Assembly (NCBI GenBank): GCA_002633005.1
Contig: NMRA01000059.1
Span: 423,883-487,882 of the forward strand
DNA from: Phoronis australis
Taxonomy: Eukaryota; Phoronida; Phoronidae
Length of the DNA stretch: 64,000 nt
Direction of reading: 5' to 3'
A model generated the notes under the pieces. That model was not told the origin of the DNA and did no database searches. It was given only the letters and a program-made list of their open reading frames with translations. The position numbers and the translations under genes are program-made. Positions 23,501 to 36,200 of the stretch are shown piece by piece. How positions within the stretch are numbered: position 1 is the stretch's first letter; every line of letters starts with the position of its first letter.

Positions 23501-25635
23501 TTACTGATATCTTTGTCATTAAGCTGATGCTCTAATCAATTAAAAGTTACGCAACTTTATTTTATTTAATAGCAATGAACATCAATAATCGAAAACCCAA
23601 CATATTCTACAACATGGCAAAGGCATGAAGCAACGAACAGAACTGGCAAAACTATAAAAAAATTACTAACAGTACTTTTCAAAAAGTTGCCGAATAACTT
23701 CTTTTAGAGCAATGTATAAAATTTTAAAGCAAAAATTTACAACAAATTTGGCTTCTTACTATACTGTTTTCTTTTAAGTGGCCACAAAGTTCTACATGTG
23801 CTCAGAAACAAACGACTCCCTACACTTAACAGTAATTTTTCACTTACTTCACACACAATATGGCCGACGAGTGAAATTTTTTCGTAAAATTCCTCCACAA
23901 AATCCAACATTAAGAAAATTATGCTAAATTATTAACGTGTTATGTACTGCGTGACATTTGGTAAAATTTCCATTGTTTCCAGCAAGGTTTTCACTTTAGA
24001 GAAAAGGAAAAATGACAAATTTTGGCAATTATTTTCGTGTGATTAAGTGGAGAGTTGCCATAGTATTGAAGCATATCTACACAAGTGCTGCATACCATAA
24101 CTTCCATGAGCGTCTTTCTACACGTGGTTCACAAAACCTTTTGGCTGAAAAGAAAGATAAGTAAACTACGTTTAGGGCAAAAAAGCATAAAATTATTTGG
24201 TTATGGTTTACCCTCAACTCCAAAAGAGAAAAATGTACGCCCGCATCATTTTTGTGTCAAAATTGTATTTTTTCAACTTTACGTAAAGTCATCAATGAAT
24301 GAGTGGCATAAAGGGTTGTCTTTAGTAGCGAGGTGAATAAAATGCGAGCCCCCCCGCCCCCCTCCTTCCCCGGTCAGTCGCAGAACATCCAATTACGTCT
24401 AAGTACCACTGATGGACCAGTTCAGGTGCTATTAGGTGAATTTTTGTTTTTGACAATATAAACTATCAAAATACACTTCATCACGGCATCATGCCCAAAA
24501 CACTCACAAACCAGAAACACATAATTATGATTTTTTGGTCTCGTTATGCTAATACCGAGCTCCCAATCGAACTTAACGAAAGTGCTGCATATGCCTCGCA
24601 ACACTAAAAACATAACTGCAGTTAAAATAAGACAACAGAATTCACAGTCTACGAGTAATCATATATAACATTATGTTCTTGACTAACAGTGTGTACGGTA
24701 AATGTGAAACAAAACATGCCCATGACTTAAGACTACCAGGCAATCAGACAATAGGAAGGGGCGACGACTCTCTGATTTTTCATTCTCATTAAAATACTGA
24801 CTAATCTCAACAGAGGAAGTCGTGTTCATGAGCAATTGAGAAGAAACCCAGTCTATAGTCTTGAGAGCAATATCTTGTCAATATAAGACAGCAAACTAAT
24901 GACATGCTTATTACCACAAGGTCTCTGAGGACCCACATTTAAGCATCTGATATTATAACTTAAACAAATGAGAAACATTAGAAACAAATTTAAAGTACCA
25001 GCATAAATCCAGGTTTCAAGCATTTCAAATCATGCTAAAAGGGATCATTGTCATTAACTAGTGTTAAAGTTGCTGCTCCCGAGACTAGCGAGAAAAACAG
25101 CTAAAAATTCAAATTAAGCCATTTTTTATTCAACAAGTACAAAAGCATCCCCAAAGCTGTGTGCTCCTTCATTCTCTAAAACAGCAAACAAAAACATTTA
25201 ATCGGAGTCCCCAGAAAACTCTAATCCTTAATTAAAAATGTTAAAGAATACCAGGTCAAGTGGCTTCGCGGATTTTTTGTTCCTAAACTAAAGATTTGTT
25301 TCGATGTAAAACAAATCAAATGAATTAGTAAAAATTGAAATTTAGCCATCTTATTTGTCAAACTCGGGTACATCAACTTTAAAAAATCCTTTCCTGGTAA
25401 TAAGTTGTACACATGAGTTACCAGGTAGTCAGCAGGCCATGGCTCAACTATACTTACCAATCAAAACAGTGAACGCTAGAAAAGCAAGGCACGCTTGAAC
25501 GAACAGACTCAGTGGACCCAACAGATCACCAGTCTTACAGTTCCCATGTTTAGACATTTGTCCAATAGTTATGTTAGCTGTTGTTATCACAAGATGGCGG
25601 GACTGTGAAGAGTTGTGTATAGTGGAAGGTAACAT
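20590..25635 (-). CDS. STIMATE: STIMATE / TMEM110 homologue, complete (ER regulator of store-operated Ca2+ entry)
   Basis: Seven exons read on the minus strand: 25635-25458, 24144-24096, 23451-23356, 22922-22801, 22351-22239, 21788-21705 and 20847-20590. All junctions are GT-AG and phases match, giving 299 residues (human protein 294). Family hallmarks appear in order: a first hydrophobic segment, KRFCEPRVERRSWKLW, FDTSKQ, FLLDSTVGLVIIYIG, FGEYG, GQCGLYIVVMMFEK, and MFWVVDNFLM before an acidic, Ser-rich cytoplasmic tail. Known role of the family: a multipass ER protein that binds STIM1 and promotes its conformational switch at ER-plasma membrane junctions. The first ATG (25633-25635) is used here; a second in-frame ATG 26 codons later (MSKHGN) is also possible. 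The tail lacks the Lys-rich end of the human protein. The gene is divergent from SFMBT. An alternative acceptor at 22426 is described separately. Confidence 0.95.
20895..21130 (-). repeat. Dispersed repeat R1, copy 1
   Basis: Read on the minus strand it has CTTCACTTATTCACTACACA followed by a GGCC word and a GAAATT segment, then about 200 bp of AT-rich sequence. Related copies lie at 23830-24040 (+), 39660-39915 (-) and 40940-42660 (+, split by a transposon). It lies in the last intron of STIMATE. No coding capacity; probably a short non-autonomous element. Confidence 0.6.
22301..22436 (-). repeat. Tandem 75-bp duplication containing a STIMATE 3' splice site
   Basis: On the minus strand the acceptor and first roughly 50 bases of the fifth STIMATE exon occur twice, at exon starts 22426 and 22351, exactly 75 bp apart. 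Both copies read KPxxCxAxxGQxGLYI after an AG. The region between them is open in the same frame, so using the upstream acceptor would add 25 residues without a frameshift. The downstream copy matches the human protein best (GQC then GLYIV) and is probably the canonical one. The copies are roughly 75% identical, so the duplication is not recent. Confidence 0.85.
23830..24040 (+). repeat. Dispersed repeat R1, copy 2
   Basis: Starts TTTTTCACTTACTTCACACA, then ATATGGCCGACGAGTGAAAT and AT-rich sequence. It is related to the copies at 20895-21130, 39660-39915 and 40940-42660. It lies in a STIMATE intron, between the exons at 24144-24096 and 23451-23356. Confidence 0.55.
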
Positions 25636-27074
25636 GACAATAGCACGCAGTCATGTGACAATTTTCAATAGCAGAAGCTGGACCCGACCTTTAGCTCCAT
25701 CTTGAGGTAAATATTGAAATCAAACTTGAAGTGAACTTTGATGTCAGCAACACACTCTTTGAAATTCCCAGTTGAATCTAAAACAAAACATGTAGAAATC
25801 AGACAGACTATTTTGCCAAAGAGACGGGAGCATATCTAAGATCAACGATTTTGAAGACATTTACCTTTTGGTACCTAACATGTGTGGTTAGGACACTACA
25901 TCAAATAATTTCATCAAATGTAACAAGTTGTTGGGTTTTTTGAATAAAATCAGTCTATGTCAATGAAAATGTTGACTAAAAATGGAATGAAAAGCAGAAT
26001 CATGACTGAAAATTTTGTATCTTTCAAAATCTCAAAAACAAAGTACAAAACTATAAGCAATCATGGCTTGATGCATTTTTTAGAAAAAAATATTAAGAAA
26101 ATTGTTCATTTCATAAAATGAATGATTTTTTAAATAAACATGAGTCACCAGAAATTCTATGCGGCAATGTAGAAAATTCCACATGCAGACGGCAAACCTG
26201 GACACTCAGCATGAGAGTTGAGTGTCCAACTGTTCGGCCAAGAGGCAACTGCCACTTGGCAAGTGATTTAGATAAGCAATTACACCTGCAAGTCAGGTCT
26301 CACAGCGACGCTATACATGCAGAGCTCAGAACAATCTATTTCCTCCCAGGCAGCCAGCTAGCTGCATGAAGACTAACGTCAAAATACAGTTAGGAACTGC
26401 TGCGATTTAACCGCACATTTCACACTACTAGGGTAGTTCTGCTTGTCAACTCGTCGTGAAACTTACATCAACAAGTAACACTAACCACCGTCGAGGGTGC
26501 ATTCGAACTCTGCGAGTCTAGCAACACTCAGCCTGCCCATAACAACCATTTCAGAGAAAAACAGTCCCAACAGACGTCATTTCTGTGCATAATTATCTGG
26601 CTTTTATCACGAAGAAAACCTGTTGTCGACTTGAAAACACCTGGGCTCATGACACGTGCTAATTTTTTGTGACAAGTTACGGGAGATGATGGTAGCTTCC
26701 CGATGAACATTTGGTTTTCTGATGTTAAACTACTAAAAACTTAAAATGTGAAATTAATTCCAATAATTTGTTGTGACACGTACCCAACCACGTGGAGTGG
26801 AAGGGGGGGGGGGGGGGAAAAAANNNNNNNNNNNNNGGGGGGGGGGGGGTAAAAAGAAACTGGCTAATTGATGACACTTTGTATTTCATAAATGTGAAAG
26901 TCAACGTATCTTACTACTCCAAAAATTTAGTAGCAGAATAGCAGTGGAGCGGAATTTTTTTCAGCACAGGTAACCAATTTAGTTCATCCAAGGAAGAGTG
27001 TAGTTTTAACAGTGTTAATTATGTTTCTGGTTTTATTAGCCACTTTTTAACATACATCAGTACAAAGCTGTATA
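25636..27074. other. STIMATE upstream / divergent intergenic region
   Basis: No coding exon is seen. This should hold the STIMATE 5' UTR and promoter, but no clear core element could be assigned. A low-complexity poly(G) stretch with 13 N (26824-26836) interrupts it at about 26804-26846. Confidence 0.5.
26804..26846. repeat. Poly(G) tract with 13-N gap
   Basis: A long G homopolymer, a short A run, 13 N and then another G run. It is probably a single poly(G/C) slippage tract or G-quadruplex-forming sequence that broke the read, rather than two separate tracts. Confidence 0.8.
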
Positions 27075-28137
27075 TACCGTACTCGTCCGGGTTACCGCCC
27101 AGGGCGCTTAAATTGGGAATCTAAAAAAAACGGGGTGGGCAGTAACCCAAGCATGGGCAGTTAAATCAAAATTTTTGAAAAGTCGGAAGTGGGTGCTTGC
27201 TGCTCATAGGACCGATTTTACCCTTATGGAACTACACTGATGTCGGAGTTCAAGTATACCAGTTAAAATATACATAGGTAGATTGAAGTAACAAACTTCA
27301 ATGGCCTGAAGTGGAATAGCGCACACGCCAGTGGCGCCGTGATTGGGTTTTTACGTACCTCGGTCGCTGCTTGTCATGTCTTGGAACTAAGGTATTCTTA
27401 CAGATAGACGTGCCTTCAGTAGGCCAAGTTTCTTGAGAGAAAAGTAAGATCCATAGATGTGGATAGAATGTTCGACTTGCGCTTAACTACAAGTTGATTT
27501 CTGGCGCTGTTGCTTTTGGTTGGGCGCTTCCATTTTGGTGTCAGGAGTGAGTCATTAAAAACATGACACGGAACAATGGCCAGCATCTGCATGTATTCAA
27601 AATAATGCCTCCAAAATAATGTCGGTGGAGTTTCCAAAATCGTTGGTCATGTACCAGCCGAGTGTGGTGGTGTTTATTTATTTCATTGCACAGGGTGGTG
27701 ATGTTACGTGTACTGTCACGGGAAATCCAGAAAGGTAGGCCACGGACTTGAAATTCTTGTCAAATACCGCTTTGTTGGTTCTTCCACGGCAATGAAATAC
27801 ATTCGACAAGTGCTGTCTCAGTGATCAGTACATGCTGACACAAGTTACGCGCGTGAGCCATAGGAATTAATTGTGTCTCCTTCAGTTAAGAGCATGAGAA
27901 TACGGGTATTTTACTGCCATAGTAAGGCAAGTTCCCGGTTCCGCTAAAACTGATTGATTGTCATTGAAAGGTAAGCGAGTTGCGCATGTTTTGCGAGACG
28001 AAAGTTCACAAAAGCACACACAATTTTAAGGAGATCTCGATCATAAAAATGGGGATGGGTGGTAAGTCAAGCATGGGCGCTTAAATTTGAAAACTTGAAA
28101 ATTTCGGGGCTGGGTGGTAACCCAAACAAATACGGTA
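27075..28137. mobile_element. Non-autonomous TIR element, about 1.06 kb, TA-flanked
   Basis: The element runs from 27077 to 28135 and is bordered by TA on both sides (27075-27076, 28136-28137). The left end starts CCGTACTCGTCCGGGTTACC; the right end, inverted, starts CCGTATTTGTTTGGGTTACC. The left end continues GCCCAGGGCGCTTA, exactly as in the elements at 41009 and 61307, so all three belong to one family. No transposase is encoded. TA target sites suggest a Tc1/mariner-type mobiliser, but the superfamily is not proven. It sits between the divergent STIMATE and SFMBT genes, so it could affect their shared upstream region. Confidence 0.8.
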
Positions 28138-28689
28138 TATCTGCTTTGCACCAAGGCTATTTCCTGCAAAGATTCAAACAGGTGGAAACACAGTGCATTT
28201 TTGATCACGGGTACTGTACACAATGCACAGTCAAAAATTGATTGACAATCAATGACCTACAATTACAATTTACAAAAACCTCCACTCAAGATTAAATTGA
28301 TCAACACTAGGTATACTGGGGAGCCCAATGTTCGTCCGCCTAAGCATAAAACCGACTTGCTGTTGTACTCACCGAATTATTCCACTTCAAAGTTATGATC
28401 TGAATAGGATTCGATTTAACTCTCACAAATATACCGCATTCATCGATTCGGAAGTTTTCTTTAATTTGTGCCGAGTTATTTCAAATGTGCACTGCCTTCG
28501 GCAGCCATTTTATTNCTTCTGAAAACGCACAAAAAAGTGTATTAGTAAAATCTACTGATTTTTAAGTGGTTTTAAAAAACAATCGGTAAACTCACCGATT
28601 TTTGTCTCATTACTTTGATACGTGTCTCTTCCGATAAGTTAGTACCTAACGTGCACACGAGCACTCCAAATTGGAACGCTAAGTCCCGC

Positions 28690-28750
28690 GTGGTTGCGCT
28701 GCACACGAAACAAGATGGCGGACGACCTTTGGAGCCTGACGACAATAGGT
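28690..28750 (+). promoter_or_regulatory. YY1-type start region and first coding exon of SFMBT
   Basis: ACAAGATGGCGGACG at about 28711-28725 is a textbook YY1-type downstream element, commonly found overlapping the translation start of housekeeping genes. It supplies a strong Kozak ATG at 28715. The frame reads MADDLWSLTTI and then meets a donor (ATAG|GTAACC, exon end 28748). It leaves one base, exactly what the next exon at 31833 needs. Transcript support is not available. Confidence 0.55.
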
Positions 28751-31700
28751 AACCGGACTATACGGCTCAACAACTTTCTAACTGTTGATTTTGTTCGTAT
28801 GTTTCAACTTACAACCCATTGAATCTGCCTCCGGACAAACTAAACAATGTGGCCACACTACATTGTTTGCCAAATCACCAAACGCTGTCTATCAATGTCA
28901 ATATATTTCTTTTTCCTGAGGTAGATTGCTTTGCGGGTAGACAGTGGAAGAGATCCGTCGTGTTTGGGTCACTTCGCCGTCACTTCCTTCAAGTGTCACA
29001 TGGGTTGCGCATGCGTTAAGGAAGTGTTTCTAAAAACGATATTTCATAAATATTTTGTTTCTCAGGAGTTGACACTCCATTTTTCACTTCCGTCAAGAAA
29101 TTAAAGACATTTTCTTGATTTTGTAATAGTTCTATTTGACAAAAACCGTGTAAAGCGTAATAAAACATTGACATTTTTAGTGTTGTGGCCGTAGGGATCA
29201 TTCGTTGAGGTACAATCTCGTGAACAAGTTGGCAAACGTATCTGAAATCAAAATGCAAAGTTGTCTGAAAATCGTCAGTGAAATAGAAAAATATTTTTTG
29301 AATATTTCGATATGTAACATTTTGTGAAAGATAACAACTTAACAAAAACTTGAAAGAATTTTAATGTACAAGCCCTCCCAAAACTACGCATGCGCATTGA
29401 TTAGTTGCCATATTGCGAGGTAAGTTGCGCTTTCAAAATACCGATAGATTGAACGTTTAAACTATTTTCCGCGGTCTATAATTTTTTATCATTAATAGAA
29501 ACACTTCAAGAATTATGTTACAGATTATCGTACATTGTTTTTTTACTTGAAAATGGTTGTAATAATGTAGAAATATGTGCTTAGAAGTTCCATATTATTT
29601 CGCAATGATTCGCTTGCGGCTCCGGAAAACTGTTTCAATTGAAGTAGAATAAATTTATTAAAACGCATTGTAACCGCTCCAAANGACATCTGGTACGGAT
29701 GGTTGCAAAAGTCCCAGACAATACAAACAACCCATAGTTGGCAAGAGCTGAAAATAAAACAAACGATACCCGTAGTGAAAAACCGACAAACTCTGGAAGT
29801 GACTATCACTTGATCATGTTTTTTTGTTGAACGCGCAGTTAGGTATTTATTGTGTGTTTGGTAACAACCAGATTCTGCTTCTGGAACTCAATATCCCAAG
29901 TAGGAGCAGACAATCGACACCCGTTGCCTGTGCGTATCTTGGGGGCCTTCTGACTTTTGTTAAAATGATTCCAACTTCCTTATATCGATTTCCTGTGGTA
30001 TTTTGATTACATGCTTGTATTTCCTGCTTGCATGTGTGGAAGCTTCGAGACTGTGATGACCCGCCATTTTTACCAGATTGTCGAATAAAATGTGAGATCG
30101 CATTGGCAACTTGCAGGTTACCAAACTGAGCCGTGAGTGAGAGAGTGGATTTGATCAAAAGTTTGTCTTTTTTGCCAGGAGTTGTGTTTACAGCTGCCTT
30201 AAACAGTTGATGTTTTAAAAACAGCGGTATTTCGTTATAGCAAATGTACTGAAACACAATTATTGCCAAGGTGAATTACTGTAAATGCTAGTCATGCTAC
30301 TGTATGGATAACATCGCTGTATTTACATGTATTTTAGAATGTTATTTGCATTACCAAACACTTTTGATTTTTAGTCGTACAAATAAAGTCAAGCTGTTCA
30401 CAAGAAAAGTACAGTATGCATGTAAAGTCCCGTCTATGTTCAACTCTCTTAAATGGGAACTTACCATGTCTTTACCTGTTAGCAGATATTATCAATACCT
30501 CTACTATGATCACTTTTAATTAGCGGTAATTTTTAAAAGTCTTTGAAACCAAACCAATGCCTTACTACCCCTGTCAACCCTTTACAGTTGGAATCAAGTT
30601 CAAAAACTCCTTTCAAACTCTACTTAGTGGACAAGCTGCAAGTTAGTTGACCTCCTCTGACAAGACCTATTGTGGTGCACAGTGAGGACATGTTTTATCC
30701 AGAAATATTTTAATCTCCCTGGGGGTTGTAAATTGCGCAATAACAGGAACCCAAAACAATTGTGGATGAAAATGGTATGAAACAGTTCAACATGTGTTTA
30801 AACATGGGATAATTGATTTTTTGTCCAGAGGGCTTCAGTCCTTACTTGGAACCACACCCTTAATTAGGAATCGTACTGATGAGTGGCTATTAAAAAATGA
30901 TTAAGGATTCATTGTTTCCTTTCATGTATCAGTGCTCTCCAGAGGCTATGGTTTTTGTATCATTTGATGTAATCGAGCTAGAAAACGCATCGAGTTTTCG
31001 AGTGCGTTACCAAGGACGCAATTATAGCAAGTTGTAAGAAGCTAAAGTAATAAATTATAAATAGATAATGAAAATTTTCCTTTTTGTTTCATTGATCTTT
31101 ATGGATAGCAAAGATTAGTGCAGTTGTCCACGAGCTCATTGATTGATGCAATCCTGAATAAAGGATGTGTCTGTCTCAAATTATATTAAAAATGTATCGA
31201 AATTTTGAAAAATGGAAGTTTATAATCTTGGCAATTAATTTTATACCAAAATTTAGAAAGATGTGCCCTATTCATCGTTATGCACCCGTGCTGTGGGAGG
31301 AGTATCCGACTTCACTGATAGGCTAGTTCGGATAGAATCGTGTCGTTATGAGTTTGAAAGCGATAGCAAGGGGGGAAAGCTGGCAAACCAATGTTTACGT
31401 AGTCCAGCTCTCTCATTGGCTGCGTTCATCTGATATGCTCTATTAATCCAGCAGTTATGTTGTATACAGCGCGCTTGACACAAACCAGTATTTAAAAATA
31501 CTATTTCCAAACGACATTCAACAAATGTCGGGAAGATGATGTGTTTCGTATGAACTGCTGTCATCAAAAAACTTTGAACGAAGAAAAACGGTTGACTTTC
31601 AGAGAAATTAGACTTGACTTTCACCTGCCGATTCCTTAGTGTGACTGTAAGCTCTGACCTACTTACTACCACAACATTGCGCACCAACACAACAGGCTTG

Positions 31701-33266
31701 TGAAGTTTAATGGAACGAGATGAGATTGTGGTGTTGGAAATTTCTTGGTTTTAACAGTCCAGAGGAATGGAACATAATGTTTTTCAACCCAACTTGATCT
31801 GCTCCTGTTCCGACATTTCACCGTCATTCCAGGGTATGTGACAGACATGTCTGGCGCATCGTTTAACCAACGAGTCAGCGACGGCCGTATGGCCAGTCGT
31901 AGTGACGGCGTTTTTCCTGCACACCAGATGTCACTGAAGACGCCTGATGCTCTAGGCACTGGTCAAGTGTATTCGCAAGTCAATCCTCAAGACTTGTCCG
32001 TGGCATCAAGCTATGCTAGTCTGGGTCAAGGGTCAAGTGCAACTGCCACTCCATTTGTTAATCCGCCAATGTCGGTTCACCAGCATCGTCACAATCCACC
32101 ACCAAGATACCAGAACCCAGGCTCCAGGTTTCAGCTGGCTTCAGTAGCAAATAAGAACGTCCTAAGGCCATTACAGTCATCGCACATACTCCCCAAGCAG
32201 TCAGTCCCTGGCACCATCTTTGTTCCTCACCAGCAGCTACCTCCTGCACTTCACAATGCATCTAATGCTACAGGGCTGACCAGTGGACAAGCGGCCCTCA
32301 GTAGGTGAGTTTCATTGACTGACCAGTCTTTCTGCCTCTAACAACTTAGGTTCAACACTTGAAAATTTGTACCTCATTGTTTTTTGTTGTCCAGCATCTA
32401 TTAGGAGTTAAAAGCTGCCAAGTCAACATCAAAGTTCTGTTTCGAAGTGGGTCGTCACAGTGGGACAATTAAAGCTGGTTTAGTGCGTGAAAATAGTGGG
32501 ATGTTCCTAGAAGTTTCGAATTTGCGTGGAACGTTGGCTTTTTTGTTTCAGTGTGAATCCAAGAATGAGGCTGAATGTTTTCTACATTGAATTATTCCTC
32601 TTGTAGATACTCTGCATTTCTGTGGTGAAATGAAAACTGATTGTTTATCATTAAATACAGCAAATAGATAGTATTTGTAGTACAGCATCTTTATCTAGTT
32701 GTAATTTTGTTAAGCGCCGGAGTATTGTCTTGTTTTTCTATTACTACGTTATTTCAAACTTGCCATTTATTAGATATTTAGTTTATTTGGTGTTTTTTCC
32801 CGTAATTCAAAAATCCAGTCTCTTGGGTTATCTTGCCCTGCTCTAACCTTTCTCAATGTTTCTCTTTCCTGCCAGCGGGGCAACTCCTGCCAGATGCCCA
32901 TTGCCGGCACACCAGCCATCATCCACTCCTCAGGGCATGTCATCATCTACAACAAACAGTCGACCACTGCAACACCCCCTGTTGGTGCCTAACTCACAGG
33001 CGCAGTCCACATTTGTTGTTACAGGTATGGATGCAGTACTGCAGTGCTCTATGGAGGGCCCTTTGGGACAAAATTTACATTCTAGTAAAAACGATTAATT
33101 TGGAGTGAGAGAAAAAAAGTTTGTTATCAGCTGATTATGTTTACAAATTCGTCTTATAGAAGAAAGCATCTAGCGTTGATGTTACCTTTACTGAAGAATG
33201 CAAATCCCTGGTTGCCTTAGGAAGTAAGAAAGTTTGAATGTGAATGTACGCACACACGCACGCACG

Positions 33267-33297
<31 letters not shown>

Positions 33298-36200
33298 AGA
33301 TACATCACTTTCCTTTTGTTGCCAAGGTCAAGAAAATCAGATATTTACACTCAGCCACAAAGAAACGTTTACTTTCCACTGTAGGTTTCTGTCAGTAGTA
33401 AGAGAGACATAAGCCAGTCTAGCCTTCAAAAATAAGTGAAAGTAGTTTTGTTTCACATACAGGTCTGTAGTTGACATGCCTGGTAGTAGAAATTAAAGGT
33501 GCTATGAACCAGCGTTCCATTAAAGAAGCTAGGTCATAAGTTAGACTACTTACCACAATAAAACTAGTCTCTACACGTTCTTCACTCAGATCAGGTGTCT
33601 GAGCTTCAATAACTGACAGTTTGTTATCCCAGAATCTTTCACCAATTTGAGGAAGGAACACGCTGACAGAAATTTCGTATCTGCTAGTTGTCTCTCAAAG
33701 GTTTTTTGACCGAAGGCAGATTTGATTTAAATTATTCTCTAATAAGTGAATTACAGCATTGATACTGGCAGCAAATCTAAATCTATTTTTGGACTGACTT
33801 AAGTTATAGTGTCAATTAATTGTGCACTTTGAAGCTAGAATTCCAAAACCAGGCTGAGGTCAGTTAATGCAAGAATCTTGTCAAGGAAGCTAGTGTGATC
33901 ATTTGCTTCGCTTGCATTGCATGGCAATATTTTGTGAAGTCTTGCATGATCTAGCGTTTTCGCGAGGTTCTTGCATCTACACAATGCACGTCAGGTGTTC
34001 TGTCATTTACACCACATGCTTATTTTTGCAGGTAACCAGATGATTGGTCAACCCATTGTGGCTACCTCTGGTACAGTGTTTGTCGCCGTCCCTACCACAA
34101 CACTAGTCACTCGGCCGACAAATCACACTGGCTCCAGTGCGTCAACTGCAACGTCTCCTGTTCATCCACATGCCGTCATGATACCCCAGCAAGTGGTCCG
34201 CCTGTCGCCAAGGGGCACCACTCGCCCTGCCCAGCTCACATTTGTTCAGCGGGGCCAGTCGACAGCTGTCCGTCAAAGACTAGCCCCACCCATGTTGCGG
34301 GCTCAGATCATGCCCGCACGTCAACCCCCGCCCGCCCATAACCAGCCTGCTTCCTTGCCAAGCTTCGCTATGATTCAGTTAGCTAATCCCTCGTCGGCAA
34401 GGTATGCCGTACCGCTGAAAATTGTACCCACCACAAGCGTCCAGCAGGTGGGGTCAGTGTACTCGGCCCCACTTGAGCCCAAACCCACTGAGCCAATCTC
34501 TATGTCGGCAGCACCAAGTATACTGCCGAGCTTAACCACTACTAGTAGCTCGGCCAGGACCGGTCTAAATAACCCTGTCATGGCACTGGTCACGCAACGT
34601 GAGGCAGCTCATAAGCAGGCTATTGGTCTTAATACTGCGCCCCACGTTCAGAGTGCATTGAACACGCAGACAGGCACTCTCTATAGTCACAGTGCACTAA
34701 GCACTCAAACTGGTGTACCCTACAGTCATAATTCATCGAACACTCAAACAGGTGTACCTTACAGTCAGAGTGTATCGAGTGCTCAGACAGCCATTTCCTA
34801 CAGTCTCAGTGCCCCAAGCTCTCAGACAGGCTCTCCATCCTTCCATGGTGCAGTGAATGCTCAGACAAGCACACCCTATAGCTATAGTGCTTCAAGCACT
34901 CAAACAGGCATGTCCTACAGCCATAATGCATTGAGCACTCAAACAGGCATACCCTACAATCATAATGCATCGAGTGCTCAGACAGCAGTTTCCTACAGTG
35001 GTTCAAGTACTGAAGTAGGCACTCCGCTCTTCCATGGTGCATCAAGCACTCAGTCAGACACACCCTACAGTCTTAATGCATCAAGCACTCAGTCAGACAC
35101 ACCTTACAGTCTTAGTGCAATGAGTACTCAGCCAGGTTCTCCTAATGGCCACAGTGCATTGAGCACTCAGACAGCCACATCCTACAGCCATGCTGCGTCG
35201 AACACTCACACAGACATTGTTGAAAATCGACCTGAGCGTAGTACCTTAGACTCCATAATTCATGAAGGGGCATTGGGCAGACAGGCGGCGCCCCCTTCAG
35301 GTCCAGGCAGCATGGTGGGTAATGAACAGGACATTGGTCTCATGGCAGTTGCTCATACCAAGGGTGAGCCAAGTTTAACTTCAGGTACGTTGATTAGCTT
35401 AATGACACATGTCTAGTTAAGTAAGATACCAATTTATAAGATATTTAAGTAACTTTGTTTCAGGGTACTGGCCGGATTTTTTTATTGTACTCGTTAACCC
35501 TAATAAGTTTTAGTTGTCGAGCCATCCAGGAAGTGCATACTGTTGTTACTTGAACCTGGTCTGCTGCAGTGTATTTGCCTAATTCCTAGATTCTCGGAGA
35601 CGTCTTGTCTCCTTTGATATGATGATGTTGTTGAGTACTACTAGTGGCAGGTACTCCGGTTCTGTGGGATCTCCTCTGTCTGGTGATATTGCCCACTTTC
35701 TCATTCCATGCACATGCTATAAACATTCCCACTAAATAAGATTGGCCCAAACCCCGCCTATCAGGGTAAACGGTGGGGTTTGGCAGATTGAACTAGACCG
35801 TATTTATCCACCTTGGCTGAGTCGCGCTCGGCTCACGATCAAAGGGATGCTGCTCTATTCATCGAGTCATGAGCGAGGATAATTGGCTTCGCTCCTGCGG
35901 ATATGATCAGCTGCTTACAATCTAGCCTAGCAGACTGTACTTTTTTACGTAGTTTTTACTGTAATATTTAAAAAGAGGAGCGAAAAATATGAGTACAACT
36001 TTGAATTTTTCAAATCGGCCCAGGATAAGAGATTTTGCAACACAGCAACACTCACGATTACTTTCATTCGGCGCGCTCTAATACAAAAATATAGGACCCA
36101 AGTTATTTAGGTTTTGGAACTCATGCATTGCAATATTCAAAATACGTTTATTATGAAAGTTACAAGCTGTAAAATGACGTTGTTTAATTTCATTGTGCTC

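Noticed and set aside
29847-30269. 140-codon minus-strand reading frame
   Set aside because: No recognisable family, domain or splice partner; a frame of this length is expected by chance about once or twice in a window of this size.
33250-33293. Regular repeat that might suggest a CRISPR-like array
   Set aside because: It is a CA dinucleotide microsatellite; none of the tandem arrays here has unique spacers, and the genome is eukaryotic.
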